NCBI GenBank assembly: GCA_964035015.1
Contig: CAXIUP010000107.1
Span: forward strand, 245,001 to 309,000
Length of the DNA stretch: 64,000 nucleotides
Reading direction: 5' to 3'
DNA from: Corallium rubrum
Lineage: Eukaryota; Cnidaria; Anthozoa; Scleralcyonacea; Coralliidae
Below the pieces are notes generated by a model, which was given only the letters and a program-made list of their open reading frames with translations, made no database searches and had not been told where the DNA came from. This document shows positions 31,991 through 42,745 of the stretch, piece after piece; positions within the stretch are counted from its first letter, which is position 1, and each line of letters begins with the position of its first letter. A program made the position numbers and the translations under genes.

Positions 31991-32939
31991 GCTTACGAGT
32001 TAAGACGTCAATAACTTTTTTTTGGAAATCAATGTTTAAAATGTTCTTCATCCCAACCTGTAACGTACCCCCTTCTAAACCCTAATGCTACTGACCTTAA
32101 TCACATATCTATTGTATTTGTTTACATGATTACCCTGAATTGTGAAATGGTCTAGAATTCCAGATAATCCTGAATAGTAAAGAAAATGAAACCCAACCCT
32201 AAACCTAACGACAACCCCCGGCATTTTCCATTTTACACGCAATTTTCTACCCACATTTTCCATTTTATCTGCAATTTTCTACCCGCATTTTCCATTTTAT
32301 CCGCGGTTGTCTACCCACAAATGCAGGGCTACCACCTGTGTTCTCCTGATAACCTCCGATTCTCCACATGATGCATATGATTTAGTGGATTTATTATTTG
32401 TATAAACATATTTTATTAATTACATTTTCCCAACGAAACGTTCATCTAAAGCATAGTTTTTTCGTTTTGTTCACAAATTCCTCACGAATACCATAGTTGT
32501 TACTTTCGTATTCAGTTTTATATTTTGGGACTGTCCCACATGCGGGATGTTAAACTAAAAAGGATATAACAAAAAACCAGCAGGGGTGTTGTAGTCAGGG
32601 TCTGAGAGGTGGAACTTTCTCCCTGGGGGGGGGGGGTGTTAGATGTAGGGTTACCGGGGGTTGTTGTTAGGTTTCGGGTCAGGTTTAGAGGTGGGGGTCA
32701 GGGTCAGATTTAGAGGTAGGGGTCAGGGTTGAGTTTCATTTTCTTTAAGATTCAGGATTATCTGGAATTCTAGACCATTTCACAATTCAGGATAATGATG
32801 TAAACAAATACAATGGATAATGTGATTAAGGTCAGTAGCAGTATGGCTCCGAAGAGAGTATGTTACAGGTTGGGATGAAGTCTGAACATTTTAAACATTC
32901 ATTTGCAAAAAAAAAGTTATTGATGTCTTAACTCGTAAG

Positions 32940-33430
32940 CATTAACTAATAATTACAGCATTAATCTAGCGATTAGAAAGTTGAGTTTTAAACTGATTAA
33001 CTGAGGTAGAATCTGGTATTGAGCAAGGTAGACTACTCCAAAGTTTAAATATACAGTTCAAGTATTAACTAGCTTAAAAAGTTTAGTACAGCACTTAGAA
33101 ACTAGTACATCTAGTTCTGAACTGTTTCTAGTGATTCTGACTGAATTACTGAGTTGCACAAAACTATTAATAGGAATATTATAGTGACCTGTATAACGTT
33201 TAAAATAGATAAGATCTTTCAAGTCATGCCAGTATTATAATGGTATAGTAGTAGATTAACTGTTTTCAGATGATCATTCAGATTGTATGATAAATAATCC
33301 TGCCAGTTCAAAAACTTAAAATAATTATATTTAATTGCCCTGCATTGTAGTCTTTTAACCTTACTAATTTTAGTTATTGCCTAAGGTGCCCAAACTGAAT
33401 ATGTGTGGGCCAGGTACAGATGCACCAGCA
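32940..33430 (-). pseudogene. LINE reverse transcriptase 3' fragment, right arm
   Basis: Inverted counterpart of the left-arm fragment, with the same blocks read on the minus strand. Several substitutions and one-base indels separate the arms. Confidence 0.6.
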
Positions 33431-34589
33431 AATATGCAATAGATGACTAGTAAAACATACCCGCACCCTACATCTATGCAACATCTTCATACAACATGAA
33501 TCCTGATTCCATGTTTTGGCTTCAGAGCATGTTGGGAAGGCTCTTCAACTCTGCAGTGCCAGTACTGTAGTTGAATGCCAGACACTCTAATTTCTCTATA
33601 CATTTTGGTACCATCCGCATATAACATACACTTGGCTGCTGATGTTATAATGGCCAATATGCCATTAAAGCATTACTGTATATATATGAGGAACATGACT
33701 GGCTCAAAGTTGTTTCTATGGTGAATATCGTTTTACCCAAACTACGCATCAAAATTTATACAGTAAACTTATCAAAATGAACATCAAGATATGGATATTA
33801 ACTTAATTGTCATAACATTACATACTCAAAGCTTCAAATCACTTTGAATATAAATCCTAATGGATCAATAAGACTACTGCCCATTGCCGATCTCAAACTC
33901 AAAGACAAGCAACAGTCGGTAAAAGCAAATGGTACTCAGCATTAAACAAATATACAACTCGTTAACTAATAAAGCACGTAAATAATAATGCAAAAATATA
34001 AAGATACTTTTACTGTCAACAAACTGTTTCTTTAAAGTCTGCCATCTTCATGAATGTTCCTTGTGTTCTCACATCTCGGATTTTGTTTGCAATAGTTTTC
34101 GTGAGGTTTACAGGGCCCGAGTTCAGACCAATTCACACAGTCATGAGCCAGATCATATTTTAACAACTGTTAGTGTTGCTGAAGCGATGTGAAAAGCCTA
34201 TGAAGATCGCATTTGCTCGACCAAAAGCACGAGAAAGTGTATACAGTGCCACTATAAAGATCCAGAATGTTAGCGTTTTGATCCTCATGAGTCTCATCTA
34301 TGTACCGGCGGTATTAAATATTTATAGAATGTATTATATCATTGTCGGTTGTTCGCGATCAGTTGCCACTTGGATGCAACAGCTTTGGCTAGCTTTGCCT
34401 TTGACGAAATTGTTGGTAGGTTTTCCAAGTAAATTGCTTATATGGTTGATCAGTGATGTGCTTGATACAAAGTTCCACAGAATAGGAACTAAAAGGAACA
34501 TGCTGTCGATGAATTTTCGAAGTGACCGAACACTCGAAGTGTAGGCTCCATATATGGGAGGTATTGCGCAATTTTGCACAGGTAGCCCG

Positions 34590-34835
34590 AGTAAGAACCA
34601 CAAAAACCAGGAGAACCACAAGAACCACAAGAACCAGGAGAACCACAAGAACCAGGAGAACCACAAGAACCACAAGAACCAGGAGAACCACAAGAACCAG
34701 GAGAACCAGGAGAACCACAAGAACCACAAGAACCAGGAGAACCACAAGAACCACAAGAACCAGGAGAACCACAAGAACCACAAGAACCACAAGAACCAGG
34801 AGAACCACAAGAACCAGGAGAACCAAAAGAACCAT
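34590..34835 (-). repeat. Gly/Ser/Pro/Cys-coding minisatellite, right arm
   Basis: AACCACAAGAACCAGGAG units, the reverse complement of the left-arm array but of different length and order, so it has evolved by slippage since the duplication. Confidence 0.85.
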
Positions 34836-34882
34836 AACCTGTAAAACGAAGATAATCTAAGGAATAACTACATATAGATACT

Positions 34883-35131
34883 TTAATGTCGAATGACGTC
34901 ACCCGTGAGGTTCTTACACCGAGGTAAAGCCAAATCTTTGGACAATCTTTCCCGAAGGAATGTAACATCATCGACGAACCTCATCGACGATCGCCTCTCG
35001 ACTGCATCATGATCTGATGGTTCGTCACTATCAGCATCAACCAAAAACTGCTGCTTAATCATATCATTTGATTCTTCGTCTTCTATAGTAGCTGATGAAA
35101 CAAAATAGTCGTTTTCTGACTCGTTTTCCAA
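34883..35131 (-). CDS. Acidic ORF, possible N-terminal exon
   Basis: 82 codons from an ATG at 35,131, rich in Asp, Glu and Ser (ENESENDYFVSSATIEDEES), then VDDVTFLRERLSKDLALP. It has no counterpart in the left arm, lies just inside the right terminal repeat and reads inward. It may be the first exon of a lost transposase; no family recognised. Confidence 0.3.
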   Translation of the reverse strand: MENESENDYFVSSATIEDEESNDMIKQQFLVDADSDEPSDHDAVERRSSMRFVDDVTFLRERLSKDLALPRCKNLTGDVIRH

Positions 35132-35500
35132 AACCCTATCTTGCTGTATTTACCTGTATCACACAGGGAAATTTACGATGAGTCCACACGCCTACATCAT
35201 CGCGGCCTAAACTCGGTCCCAGACTTTTCGTACTTTTTATTCGAAAATATGGCAAAATTGGCAACTTCAACGCATTGTAACTCGAAAAATATTCGTCAGA
35301 ATTACGCCAAACTTTCCGAGACTATTATTTGGCTGAACATCTTTCAGTCTGTGTAAAAAATGCCATACTCATTTTTTCATGTCATAGGCACTTTAAATAA
35401 TCACAGCATTATGAGGCTCATTGCCATTAATTTTTTATCCACGTTTTTAGACTTATTGTATGTTAATTTATATAGATATTTGTACTTATTTAAACCTATA

Positions 35501-35640
35501 GATCGTTTTCACTCACGTGATCAGTGGCGCCATTAGGGTGGTGAAACAATACGAAATATTTGAATAAGAATAGAGTTAAAGTCCCATAGGATAAAGATGG
35601 TACACCAATATGGCCGCCGTGACGTCAGATGAAAACGATC
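35501..35640. mobile_element. 140-bp MITE, TA target duplication
   Basis: The ends GATCGTTTTCACTCACGTGA (35,501) and TCAGATGAAAACGATC (to 35,640) are inverted and flanked by TA on each side. The GTTTTCAC...GTGA terminal type is a Tc1/mariner-like MITE common in marine invertebrates. Confidence 0.75.
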
Positions 35641-35642
35641 TA

Positions 35643-36911
35643 CGCATCTTTCTTTAGTTTCTGAGGAGTCGTTGCAGGGCGGATCTAGGAATTTTGATTT
35701 GTTAGTTAAAGTTGCGGTGGGTCAACATTTCTAGGGGACCCGGGGGCATGCACCCTAGAAAATTTTTGAAATTTGGATCTCTGAAATGGCATTTAATTTA
35801 CTCGACTTTCATTGTATTGAATAAAACAAAAAAATTACAACTAAAATACAATGAGGCAAGTTTATAACAGGCTCAATCAAGGCCCAACTAGATAAAATGC
35901 CTAAAATAATAATTTAAAATATATCTACATGCATAGGTATGGTTTTGCATTTGGTCAAAAACATCTATGAACAGATGATTTGACAGGCTGAGAGACATGT
36001 TTGTGATATTTTGAGCAAATCGATTTCCAAGTATAAACATTCTCTACATCAAAATAAGTATTAAAGGTCTGAACAGGATAATTATTAGTGCTTGACTTAA
36101 AAATGTTAAATGAAGAAGAAAGTCTAATCGAAGGAGGTAGTGAGTTCCAAAGATTTACGATTCTGTTGAAGTAACTGTTTTTAAAATTTTAGGCCTAGGT
36201 ACTGATGTCAACACGGCATTTTCCCGCGTCTGCCGTCTGTAATATACTCATCTATTCTGCCTTAACGGACAAACCTTGTCAGCAACATTAGTGATCAACT
36301 ACTGATGAATTCACCAATACTGCGGAAATCACCTCAACCCAACTCGAAATCTTCAAGAAATACACCAACGCCAAGATGTTGTCGAAAAGGAAGAACACGC
36401 TATATACTCGCTATGGCCATCACGGCCGCAAAGCTTTACCGGAAGTAAAATGTGCAAAAATGCAATTTTGTGACCCGAAAACTAGAAAAGAAAACAGAAA
36501 CCGAGCCGAAACCTAGACTCGGAGTAAGGTCTGAGGAAACAGATCGAATGCTAAGCAATAAATATCTACGTGACGGTTCTACAAATTTCCGTGTATTATC
36601 GTTATCCATCAAGTAAGCATTCTTCGCACATGTGACTAACTGGACAGGAATTGAACTTGGGTTGCTGGTGCCTGAAAACCAGACAGCTCAAAGTAACATG
36701 GGTTAGTAGGGGGATAGGTAGTGGCGTATTAGATGGGGGTTAGAATGACCAGGATGATGTAGAGTTGAGCTCCTATGTCCATGAAATGTCCCATTATGGT
36801 CATTAACAAAAGCTTCTCCTGACTCCTAACCAGACATTGTCTGCTTGGGTAGTTGGGTTGATTGGTAAAAGGCGAGTATCAGGCATCTGAAAACCAGACA
36901 GCTCTAGATAG
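35643..36911. other. No supported gene
   Basis: GCAGGGCGGATCTAGGAATT near 35,675 looks like one end of a hAT-like element without a partner. A phrase containing CTGAAAACCAGACAGCTC occurs at about 36,672 and 36,889. Otherwise nothing was recognised. Confidence 0.35.
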
Positions 36912-37223
36912 GTGGGGCTCAACAGCCACGACAGGCAGCCCACCGGGGAGAAGAAAACTCTGATTTCAAACTCGTTGCTCTGTCAGACATATCTTGCTCT
37001 GGTATGCTCTCACCTTGGCTACGCAAGTGAGATTTGGTCACCCTACTTTCAGAAGGACATGAAATCTGTTGAGAAAATCCAACGTAAAGCATCAAAATAT
37101 ATTTTAAATGATTATGAGTCTAACTACAAGGACAGTCTTACTACTTTGCAACTCCTACCGTTAACTATTGGCAGCAATTTCCCAAAGTTCTACAACAACA
37201 TCATCTGGGAAGAGAAAATATGA
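36912..37223 (+). pseudogene. LINE reverse transcriptase C-terminal fragment
   Basis: The frame contains YLALVCSHLGYASEIWSPYF, VEKIQRKASKYILND and TTLQLLPL, the standard 3' part of Jockey/CR1-like RT ('LVRSHLEYAS.VWSPY...IE.VQRRATK.I'). It is truncated on both sides and from a different family than the palindrome fragments. Confidence 0.7.
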
Positions 37224-37516
37224 CACAGCTGCACAACAAAATTCCTTAACAGTCTTGGTTTAGTTGGCAGTATAATGCAGACATTATAATTGCATGACCA
37301 AATTATTTTGAGTTAACAAAAATATTTATGTTGACATTGATTTTTATTGATCAACCACTGCTTGAAGATTAAAGGTTTATATTATAAAATTATTTTAGTA
37401 TTATCTGTTAAAGATACATGTATATTATCATCATAATATTAAATTTTATTGTTCATATTAAGTTTTTTATGCTCTTCTCTACAATGCATGCTGTATCTGG
37501 ATCTGTTTTGCCCCAG

Positions 37517-38810
37517 TTAGTATCTATCAAATGAATTTCTGGTTGAAGTAATAACATCATCTTGCCAGCTAACAGAACCTTCCGGGGTGTTAAAGTAATC
37601 TTTATAGTCATCTCGAACTTCTTTAGCCATTCTGGAGAAGTTGTTTGATCCTGTTGCATTTCTTAGAAGCCTTGACAAGGCAGCGGTTGTTCGAACTTCA
37701 TTTCTCCAATGCCCAGCAAGTGTTCTTCCTCTTGTGCCTTCTTCATCAGCAAAATTCGTTGGGCAGTATGTGTACGGTCCTTCTTGAGACTGGCTAATGA
37801 GTAGGAAATTGTGAAGAGCTATAGTTGCCTTAACTACACTAGTTACTGTTTCCACATTGGCAATTATAGGTCTTCTGTATATTCTGAAGCTTGTTGCCAT
37901 TATTCCAAATGTGTTCTCGATAACCCGCCGTGCTCTGGATATTCAATAGTTGCAGATACGTTTCGTGTTATCGTCAAGGCTACTGCCGGGATAGGGTTTT
38001 ATCATGTAGGTTTTTAAGGGAAAAGCGTCGTCTGCTACAAATACATAGGGATATAATTTGTTTGTGCCAGAATTTTCTTTTTAGGTGAAGGAAAATCGAG
38101 TAAATTATTATCAATAGCAAAACCAATTTTGCTATTTGTGTAACCTCCAGCGTCACTTTGCTGACCATTGTCGCCCACATCTAATAAGATAAATTCGTAG
38201 TTGGCATTGCACACTGCCAGTAGTACTATGCTATGCGTTGTTTTATAGTTAAAGTACATTGACCCGCTTCGTGGAGGAGCTTGAATGGTAACATGCTTCC
38301 CATCAATTGCCCCAAGGCAATGTGGAAAGTTCCATTTAGGATTGAATGCTTTTGCTACTTGCATCCAACTCTGACAGTCTTTTGGTGGGTCTATATATTT
38401 TCGTTGAAAGAGTACATCCCAAATAACTTTGCTTGTGTGTTTGATAACTCTGCTCACGACAGATGGGCTCATACGATAACCTGTAGCTATTGTAATCTGG
38501 GCATCACCCGTGCACAAGTAACGCATAGCCTCTCAGCTGGAGATGCAACACTTCTTCTGAGTGATGACTTTGTGATGTGTGGAGCAACCGACGATAGCAG
38601 ACATTCAAATTTTGTCGGGCTCATGTGAAAACTTTTGAAAAAGTATTCGTGATCAAATATCTGCAGCTCTCGAACTAATATATTGAATTCACTCTCTTCT
38701 TCTCTCTCCTCAAAAAGTTTTCTCATCAACTGCGTTTTCCTATACTTTCTTGCTTTTTTCCATCTTAAACGTAACCTCAGTAGAAGTAGTAATGTAAACT
38801 TTTTTCGCTT
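37517..38810 (-). pseudogene. PIF/Harbinger transposase (HARBI1-like), main part
   Basis: It reads from the Polinton junction at 38,810. The N region LRWKKARKYRKTQL is followed by the helical part, then the DDE domain: FPHCLGAIDGKHVTIQAP (first Asp), LLDVGDNGQQSDAGGY (second Asp) and RRVIENTFGI (Glu). Breaks are one frame shift at an A run near 38,085 and one in-frame TGA at about 37,944, where a CGA codon is expected. The first 16 codons lie at 56,128-56,175 beyond the Polinton. Harbinger transposases cut and paste with a 3-bp target duplication; the TIRs of this copy were not found. Confidence 0.85.
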
Positions 38811-39293
38811 AGTAGTATAGTGAATGACGTGCTCAGGACTCGCCGCTATGTTTACTTTTGCATAAAATCCGTTGGAAACAAGTTCCTCCGAATTTAATAA
38901 AAAAGTAAACATATCAGCAAGTCCTCAAACACGTCATTAACGAGACTACTGTAATAAGTGTTTTCTGTGGGAATTTCTAAGACCTAATAGGACACCTCGC
39001 CTGTATCACTTTTTTCTATATTAATTCTCTAAGGTCATCAATAACTTCCTTAGAAATTCCACCATCCTCAACCGCGGTGATAAACTTCCCAACATACTCC
39101 AGCTCTTCAAATTTTTCCGACTGGTATATTTCACACCCTTTTCTCCAACGGTCTGTAGAAAAATCGTCCGCCATAATTTTCTGCCTCTCAACATACTCTG
39201 AAATCTGTCCGACTAAAAATTTCTTCAGATTCTCCCTAAATGTTCCACCCTCCATAAAATCCTATATTCTCATTTCTTTAAGCCTCAGTAGTT
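38811..39293. repeat. Polinton left terminal inverted repeat
   Basis: 483 bp matching 55,645-56,127 in reverse, with scattered substitutions and small indels. It includes most of a 79-residue gene. The inner boundary lies at AACTACTGAGG. Confidence 0.95.
39016..39255 (-). CDS. TIR-encoded 79-residue protein (left copy, intact)
   Basis: A helical, charged protein (FRENLKKFLVGQISEYVERQ, WRKGCEIYQSEKFEELEYVG) lies wholly inside the terminal repeat and reads toward the terminus. It is duplicated at the other end, where it is frameshifted. The family is unknown to me. Its presence in both TIRs implies that two copies were carried by the intact element. Confidence 0.6.
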   Translation of the reverse strand: MEGGTFRENLKKFLVGQISEYVERQKIMADDFSTDRWRKGCEIYQSEKFEELEYVGKFITAVEDGGISKEVIDDLRELI

Positions 39294-39755
39294 GGTTCAG
39301 ATTTGGTTTTCCATTGGTAAATATGTTTCCCAGTAGTAGCGGCCCCAGAAATAATTCCAATAATGGGAATATAGGGACTAACAAGACTTACCATATTTTC
39401 TATATCCTTCTTTAGTAGTACATTTGTTTTTAAGTCATCTGTCAGACTTTCCGGACTTTCAATAGCATCCAACCCACCCAACGCACTGGCAAACTAACTG
39501 ATGATAAGATCCGTGAGAAACATATAAGCATCTTTTTTCCTCTTAGCCGAATACTCCCTATAGAGTTTATCAATGTTTTTTTTCAGTGGCTTTTTTTTTC
39601 AGAGCACTTACTTTTTCACTTATATAGCCATCCTTACTTGCTTTTATAAGTTCTTCTCTTTTGTCACTTTCTACAGGCATCACGTCCTCTATTTGATTTA
39701 CTAGTTCCTCTAGTTTTTCATTTATTTCCACGGGTATTTTCTCCTTCTTAGGCAT
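39278..39755 (-). pseudogene. Polinton membrane-associated small protein, broken
   Basis: The N part from 39,755 is a charged coiled-coil-like region (EINEKLEELVNQIEDVM). An A-run shift near 39,590 leads to a helical segment (DKLYREYSAKRKKD). An in-frame TAG near 39,497 precedes the last part, which ends in a hydrophobic segment YIPIIGIISGAATTG and a short tail. It is one gene of about 157 codons; family not named. The end of the gene lies within the TIR boundary. Confidence 0.45.
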
Positions 39756-39809
39756 ACACTTAGTTATATTTTATTTCATAAGACTCTACATCATCATCTA
39801 ATTTTATAT

Positions 39810-40803
39810 CTATATATTTCCTTTACTGAGTGCCTTCAATAACTCATCCCCATTTTCAATACGTCCGAAAAATTCCTCGCTAAGAACTTTTTTACTGCGC
39901 TTGTTATGGGTTCTGAAAAATAATACTCTAGTTGCATTGTCTCTTACACCTGTAGATACACTATTCAACTTTTGGCTGATTACAAACAGGGAGAAATTAT
40001 GGTGTCTTCCACTATAGGCTAAATAGGTTATCATGTTAGTGTTAATATATTGTTCCTTACTGTTACTCATATCATCTATAATTATCGCCATTTTACATCC
40101 GGTGTAGGTCTTTAAAACGAACTTCAGTACATCATCAACCCGTTCATAAGGGCAGTCGAGACCAATTACATCAGGATCGCTTTCTAAATATTTCCAGTCT
40201 AAATAGGTCTTGTTTATCCATAGTGTTGGGCAGAGAATTATAATATAGTCATAGTGGTGCATATATATATATCTTATTAGATGTTTTGGTGTGTAGTATC
40301 GCTGTATGTTTTTACGAGTTGTGCCGTATTATGACGAGCCCGCAGGGTGAGTCAAAATACAAACAACGAGTAAAAATATACAGCGATACTAAACACCAAA
40401 ACATCTAATAAGAGATTTATTATACAACTGCTCTGATCAACAAATTTTTATGGAAAAAGAAAACTCTAAAAAGGCCAGAGAAGTAGCGTGACTTGCACCA
40501 GGACAAAACCAGGACAAAATAATAAGCATACATGGAGTAGTCTCCCGTGTGTAAATTTGATTGGCTAACAAAATCTGTCAAACCGGTTTTCTACTATCCA
40601 AATAACTAACTATCCAAATATCGCTGTATATTTGTACTCATTTCAGCGTTATTTGGACAGTTTTTGACGCAATTGTATAATAAATAATTCACTAGTATCT
40701 CAGGTACTTTATAGGTCTTTCCACATCCAGAGGGTCCTACTATCAGTGTAGTATTATGTTGGTCCATATATAAATTAGTATTGAATTGATTGTAACATTG
40801 CAT
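39810..40803 (-). pseudogene. FtsK/HerA-type (A32-like) packaging ATPase split by a MITE
   Basis: The 5' part (40,803 to about 40,690) has Walker A TLIVGPSGCGKTYKVPEIL. The 3' part (40,262-39,810) has HHYDYIIILCPTLW, Walker B MAIIIDDM and the sensor-like VISQKLNSVSTGVRDNA. Polinton ATPases of this type are thought to pump DNA into capsids. A MITE of about 420 bp sits between the two parts and destroys the gene. Otherwise the frames are open. Confidence 0.85.
40266..40690. mobile_element. Composite palindromic MITE inserted in the ATPase gene
   Basis: A hairpin (40,272-40,413) has arms CTTATTAGATGTTTTGGTGT and the inverse, with TATCGCTGTAT blocks. It is followed by a segment whose ends TTTATTATACAACTGC (40,416) and its near-inverse (to 40,686) also pair. 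Another TATCGCTGTATATTT copy lies at 40,619. Two related units appear nested; the exact TSD is unclear in the AT-rich flank. Confidence 0.6.
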
Positions 40804-40843
40804 TGTTAATATTCAACAGCCCATCACTTACTACATACATATA

Positions 40844-41942
40844 TTAGGTACAGGCATTAGTAGATGGAGCCGTCTTAGTTATTTCCAACAGCACCCCATT
40901 TTGGCTGTCAGTCAACTTCACTCCTTGTCCCTGAACGTCCCTCGGTTTAGTAGATGAGAAATCTATAGCAAGCGCAAATTTATCTGTAAAGAAACCCTCC
41001 TGGGAAACATTTCTATCATTAGTATTATCACTTGGGAAAAACACTCTACTGGCCTCATCAAAGAAGTCATATTTTTTCATACTCTGGTCTTCTCCTTGGA
41101 AACTTATTTTTACGCTTTCAATATTTGGGTAGTAGTAACTTTCACTACCATCAGTACTTCTTTTAAAATGTAGAATGATACTTCTCATACTTTTCCTAGG
41201 GAGGTTGATATTCTCATGGATTTTAGTAGTTGTAGTCCCCACTGGAAAATTTTTCACTGTCACATGCTCTTAGTAAGAAGATTTCCCACTGTTATAATTT
41301 CCTTCTACCTCCTCAGCCAATGACTCATTCTCACTAGTTTCATATCTCATTTTTATATTCTCCAACTTAAAGCTGCTGGGCACTGCTTTACCACCTCACC
41401 TCCCCCAGGCAATAATACTTTAGCTGGGCTATTAACTTTTAAAATAGTTTCATGAGTGTTTGCCAAAGCATGTGGATAGATCATCAATAGGTACTTTAAA
41501 CCGTGTTCCATATACACCATTAAGAGCGGCATCATTAGCGTTGGACCCACTAGCAGAGGCATCTTTACACCTCAGCTTAGCCAAGTTAGTCGTTCCACCA
41601 AGGCCTTGATCTACTTTCCCTATTCTGCCACTCTTGGACCATAAATCCTCATAGCACTTATACACATGGGCCTCATTAAGATCTCTGTAAATTTCTCCAT
41701 TAAACTTGTGGGTAATCTGTTTAAATAATGTGCTTTTCAAATTAGGCTGGTGGTAGGACTCTGTATTACCGTTTTTGAAATCAAATGTTAAATATCTACT
41801 ACCAGGTATCAACACATGATTGGGTGATAATGTGGTTAACTTGACATAGAGATCCTGGCCTGATTTATTATTGGCCTGAATTATGCTTTTATTTTATCCC
41901 GCATATACTATTGGTGATATCTTATTTCCTTCTTCTGACATG
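40844..41942 (-). pseudogene. Polinton major capsid protein (double jelly-roll), broken
   Basis: Start ATG at 41,942; an in-frame TAA follows at codon 15. The next block is SRYLTFDFKNGNTESYHQPN and 'NLNEAHVYKCYEDLW', which fits the Polinton capsid pattern ('..N.LGRLLV..L.V...G..VY...E..FEVYKDLW'). The frame shifts near 41,460, and an in-frame stop falls at about 41,265 before the C half (FPVGTTTTKIHENINLP, RKSMRSIILHFKRSTDG). Its sequence is unlike the F54H12.2-type capsid of element 1. It overlaps the gene upstream. Confidence 0.65.
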
Positions 41943-42391
41943 ATCATATATAAACCACACAAGTGCAATTACAAGTATCCATAGGTTCTGAGCCAGCCAT
42001 GCTAATCCCACCGCCCCATATTTTAGCACAGTAGCTATGATAGACCCAATGGCACTCAACACTGGACCAAGTACTGGACCCAATTTTCTCCCTATATCCC
42101 TAAAGGCTTTATAAACAGCTTTAGCGAATTTACTAGTTGCCTGTGCTCCTTTTGTGATAACTGTCCTCGCACTTACTATAAGCGTTGTGATTATACCGGC
42201 TAGTGAGATTGCTATGGCTGCCAGTCCAGCGATATTTTCCTTTGCCCAGTCTAGAGATATCCTCCTCTTGCTGCTCTTCTACCTCCTCAATCTCTAGTTG
42301 CTCTAGTGTCCTGTCCCTAGCGTCTTCAAGACCAATTATACGTTCGTTTATTTAGAAATCTTCCATAGAGGTGGTTTCTTCATTTTCAGTC
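41929..42391 (-). pseudogene. Hydrophobic minor virion protein of Polinton
   Basis: A short acidic N part from about 42,391 (LEQLEIEEVEEQQEED) has an in-frame TAA near codon 14, then a frame shift near 42,250. The rest is an Ala/Gly/Ile-rich region (AGLAAIAISLAGIITTLIV), a basic linker (SKFAKAVYKAFRDIGRK), then a second hydrophobic stretch (WLAQNLWILVIALVWFI). This shape recurs in invertebrate Polintons next to the capsid gene. A membrane-active minor capsid role is inference. The stop overlaps the capsid start. Confidence 0.5.
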
Positions 42392-42742
42392 ATTTTTTTT
42401 AGTCTTATTAATAGACTCTTGAAAATTTTCGGCTTGAATTTGTAAGGCACCATTGTCAGCAACCCTAGAGCTAGGGTCTATGGTGTTTGAAGGGTCCAAA
42501 ACACCTCTCAACTCTTTGTTTTCATTATAGGTTAAACCTAGTATGTCTACATAATTTCCGCTTCCAGATTGTGTGTCGGCTACTGGATAGTCTTCTGGTT
42601 CTACAACTGCCTTAGTACCTTCCTTGTATTTCTTAATGAGTTGTTTAAACTGTTCAACTGCGGTTTTTGATTGTTTAGCTGCTGAGTATTGAGTAACTTT
42701 AGTTTTACCCGTTTTCAAAACTTGCTGGGATTTGTTAGACAT
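42386..42742 (-). CDS. Polinton small virion-cluster protein
   Basis: 118 residues, intact: a Lys/Gln-rich N part (AAKQSKTAVEQFKQLIKKY) and a polar C part, with no recognised domain. It overlaps the next gene by a few bases and starts at the end of the gene upstream. Function unknown; its place suggests a virion component. Confidence 0.5.
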   Translation of the reverse strand: MSNKSQQVLKTGKTKVTQYSAAKQSKTAVEQFKQLIKKYKEGTKAVVEPEDYPVADTQSGSGNYVDILGLTYNENKELRGVLDPSNTIDPSSRVADNGALQIQAENFQESINKTKKND

Positions 42743-42745
42743 TTT

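Larger units (their letters stand above)
30032..34933. repeat. Large palindrome: inverted arms 30,032-32,221 and 32,655-34,933
   Basis: The outer arm ends share TTGGCTTTACCTCGGTGTAA. Corresponding blocks lie at 30,063 and 34,900 (MSFDIKVSICSYSLDYLRF in opposite frames), 31,516 and 33,425, and 32,143 and 32,775. The unmatched centre is about 430 bp and contains CATTTTCCATTTTA repeats and a G9 run. Arms differ by point changes and small indels, so this is not a simple assembly mirror. Confidence 0.8.
29034..35392. mobile_element. TTAA-flanked DNA transposon (6.36 kb), Kolobok/piggyBac-like ends
   Basis: The ends are AGTGCCTATGACATGAAAAA (29,034) and its inverse (to 35,392), each flanked by TTAA (29,030-29,033; 35,393-35,396). 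A TTAA duplication is typical of Kolobok and piggyBac; the AGTG ends fit Kolobok better. No transposase is visible. The interior is a large palindrome that has absorbed LINE fragments and a Gly-rich minisatellite. Confidence 0.65.
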
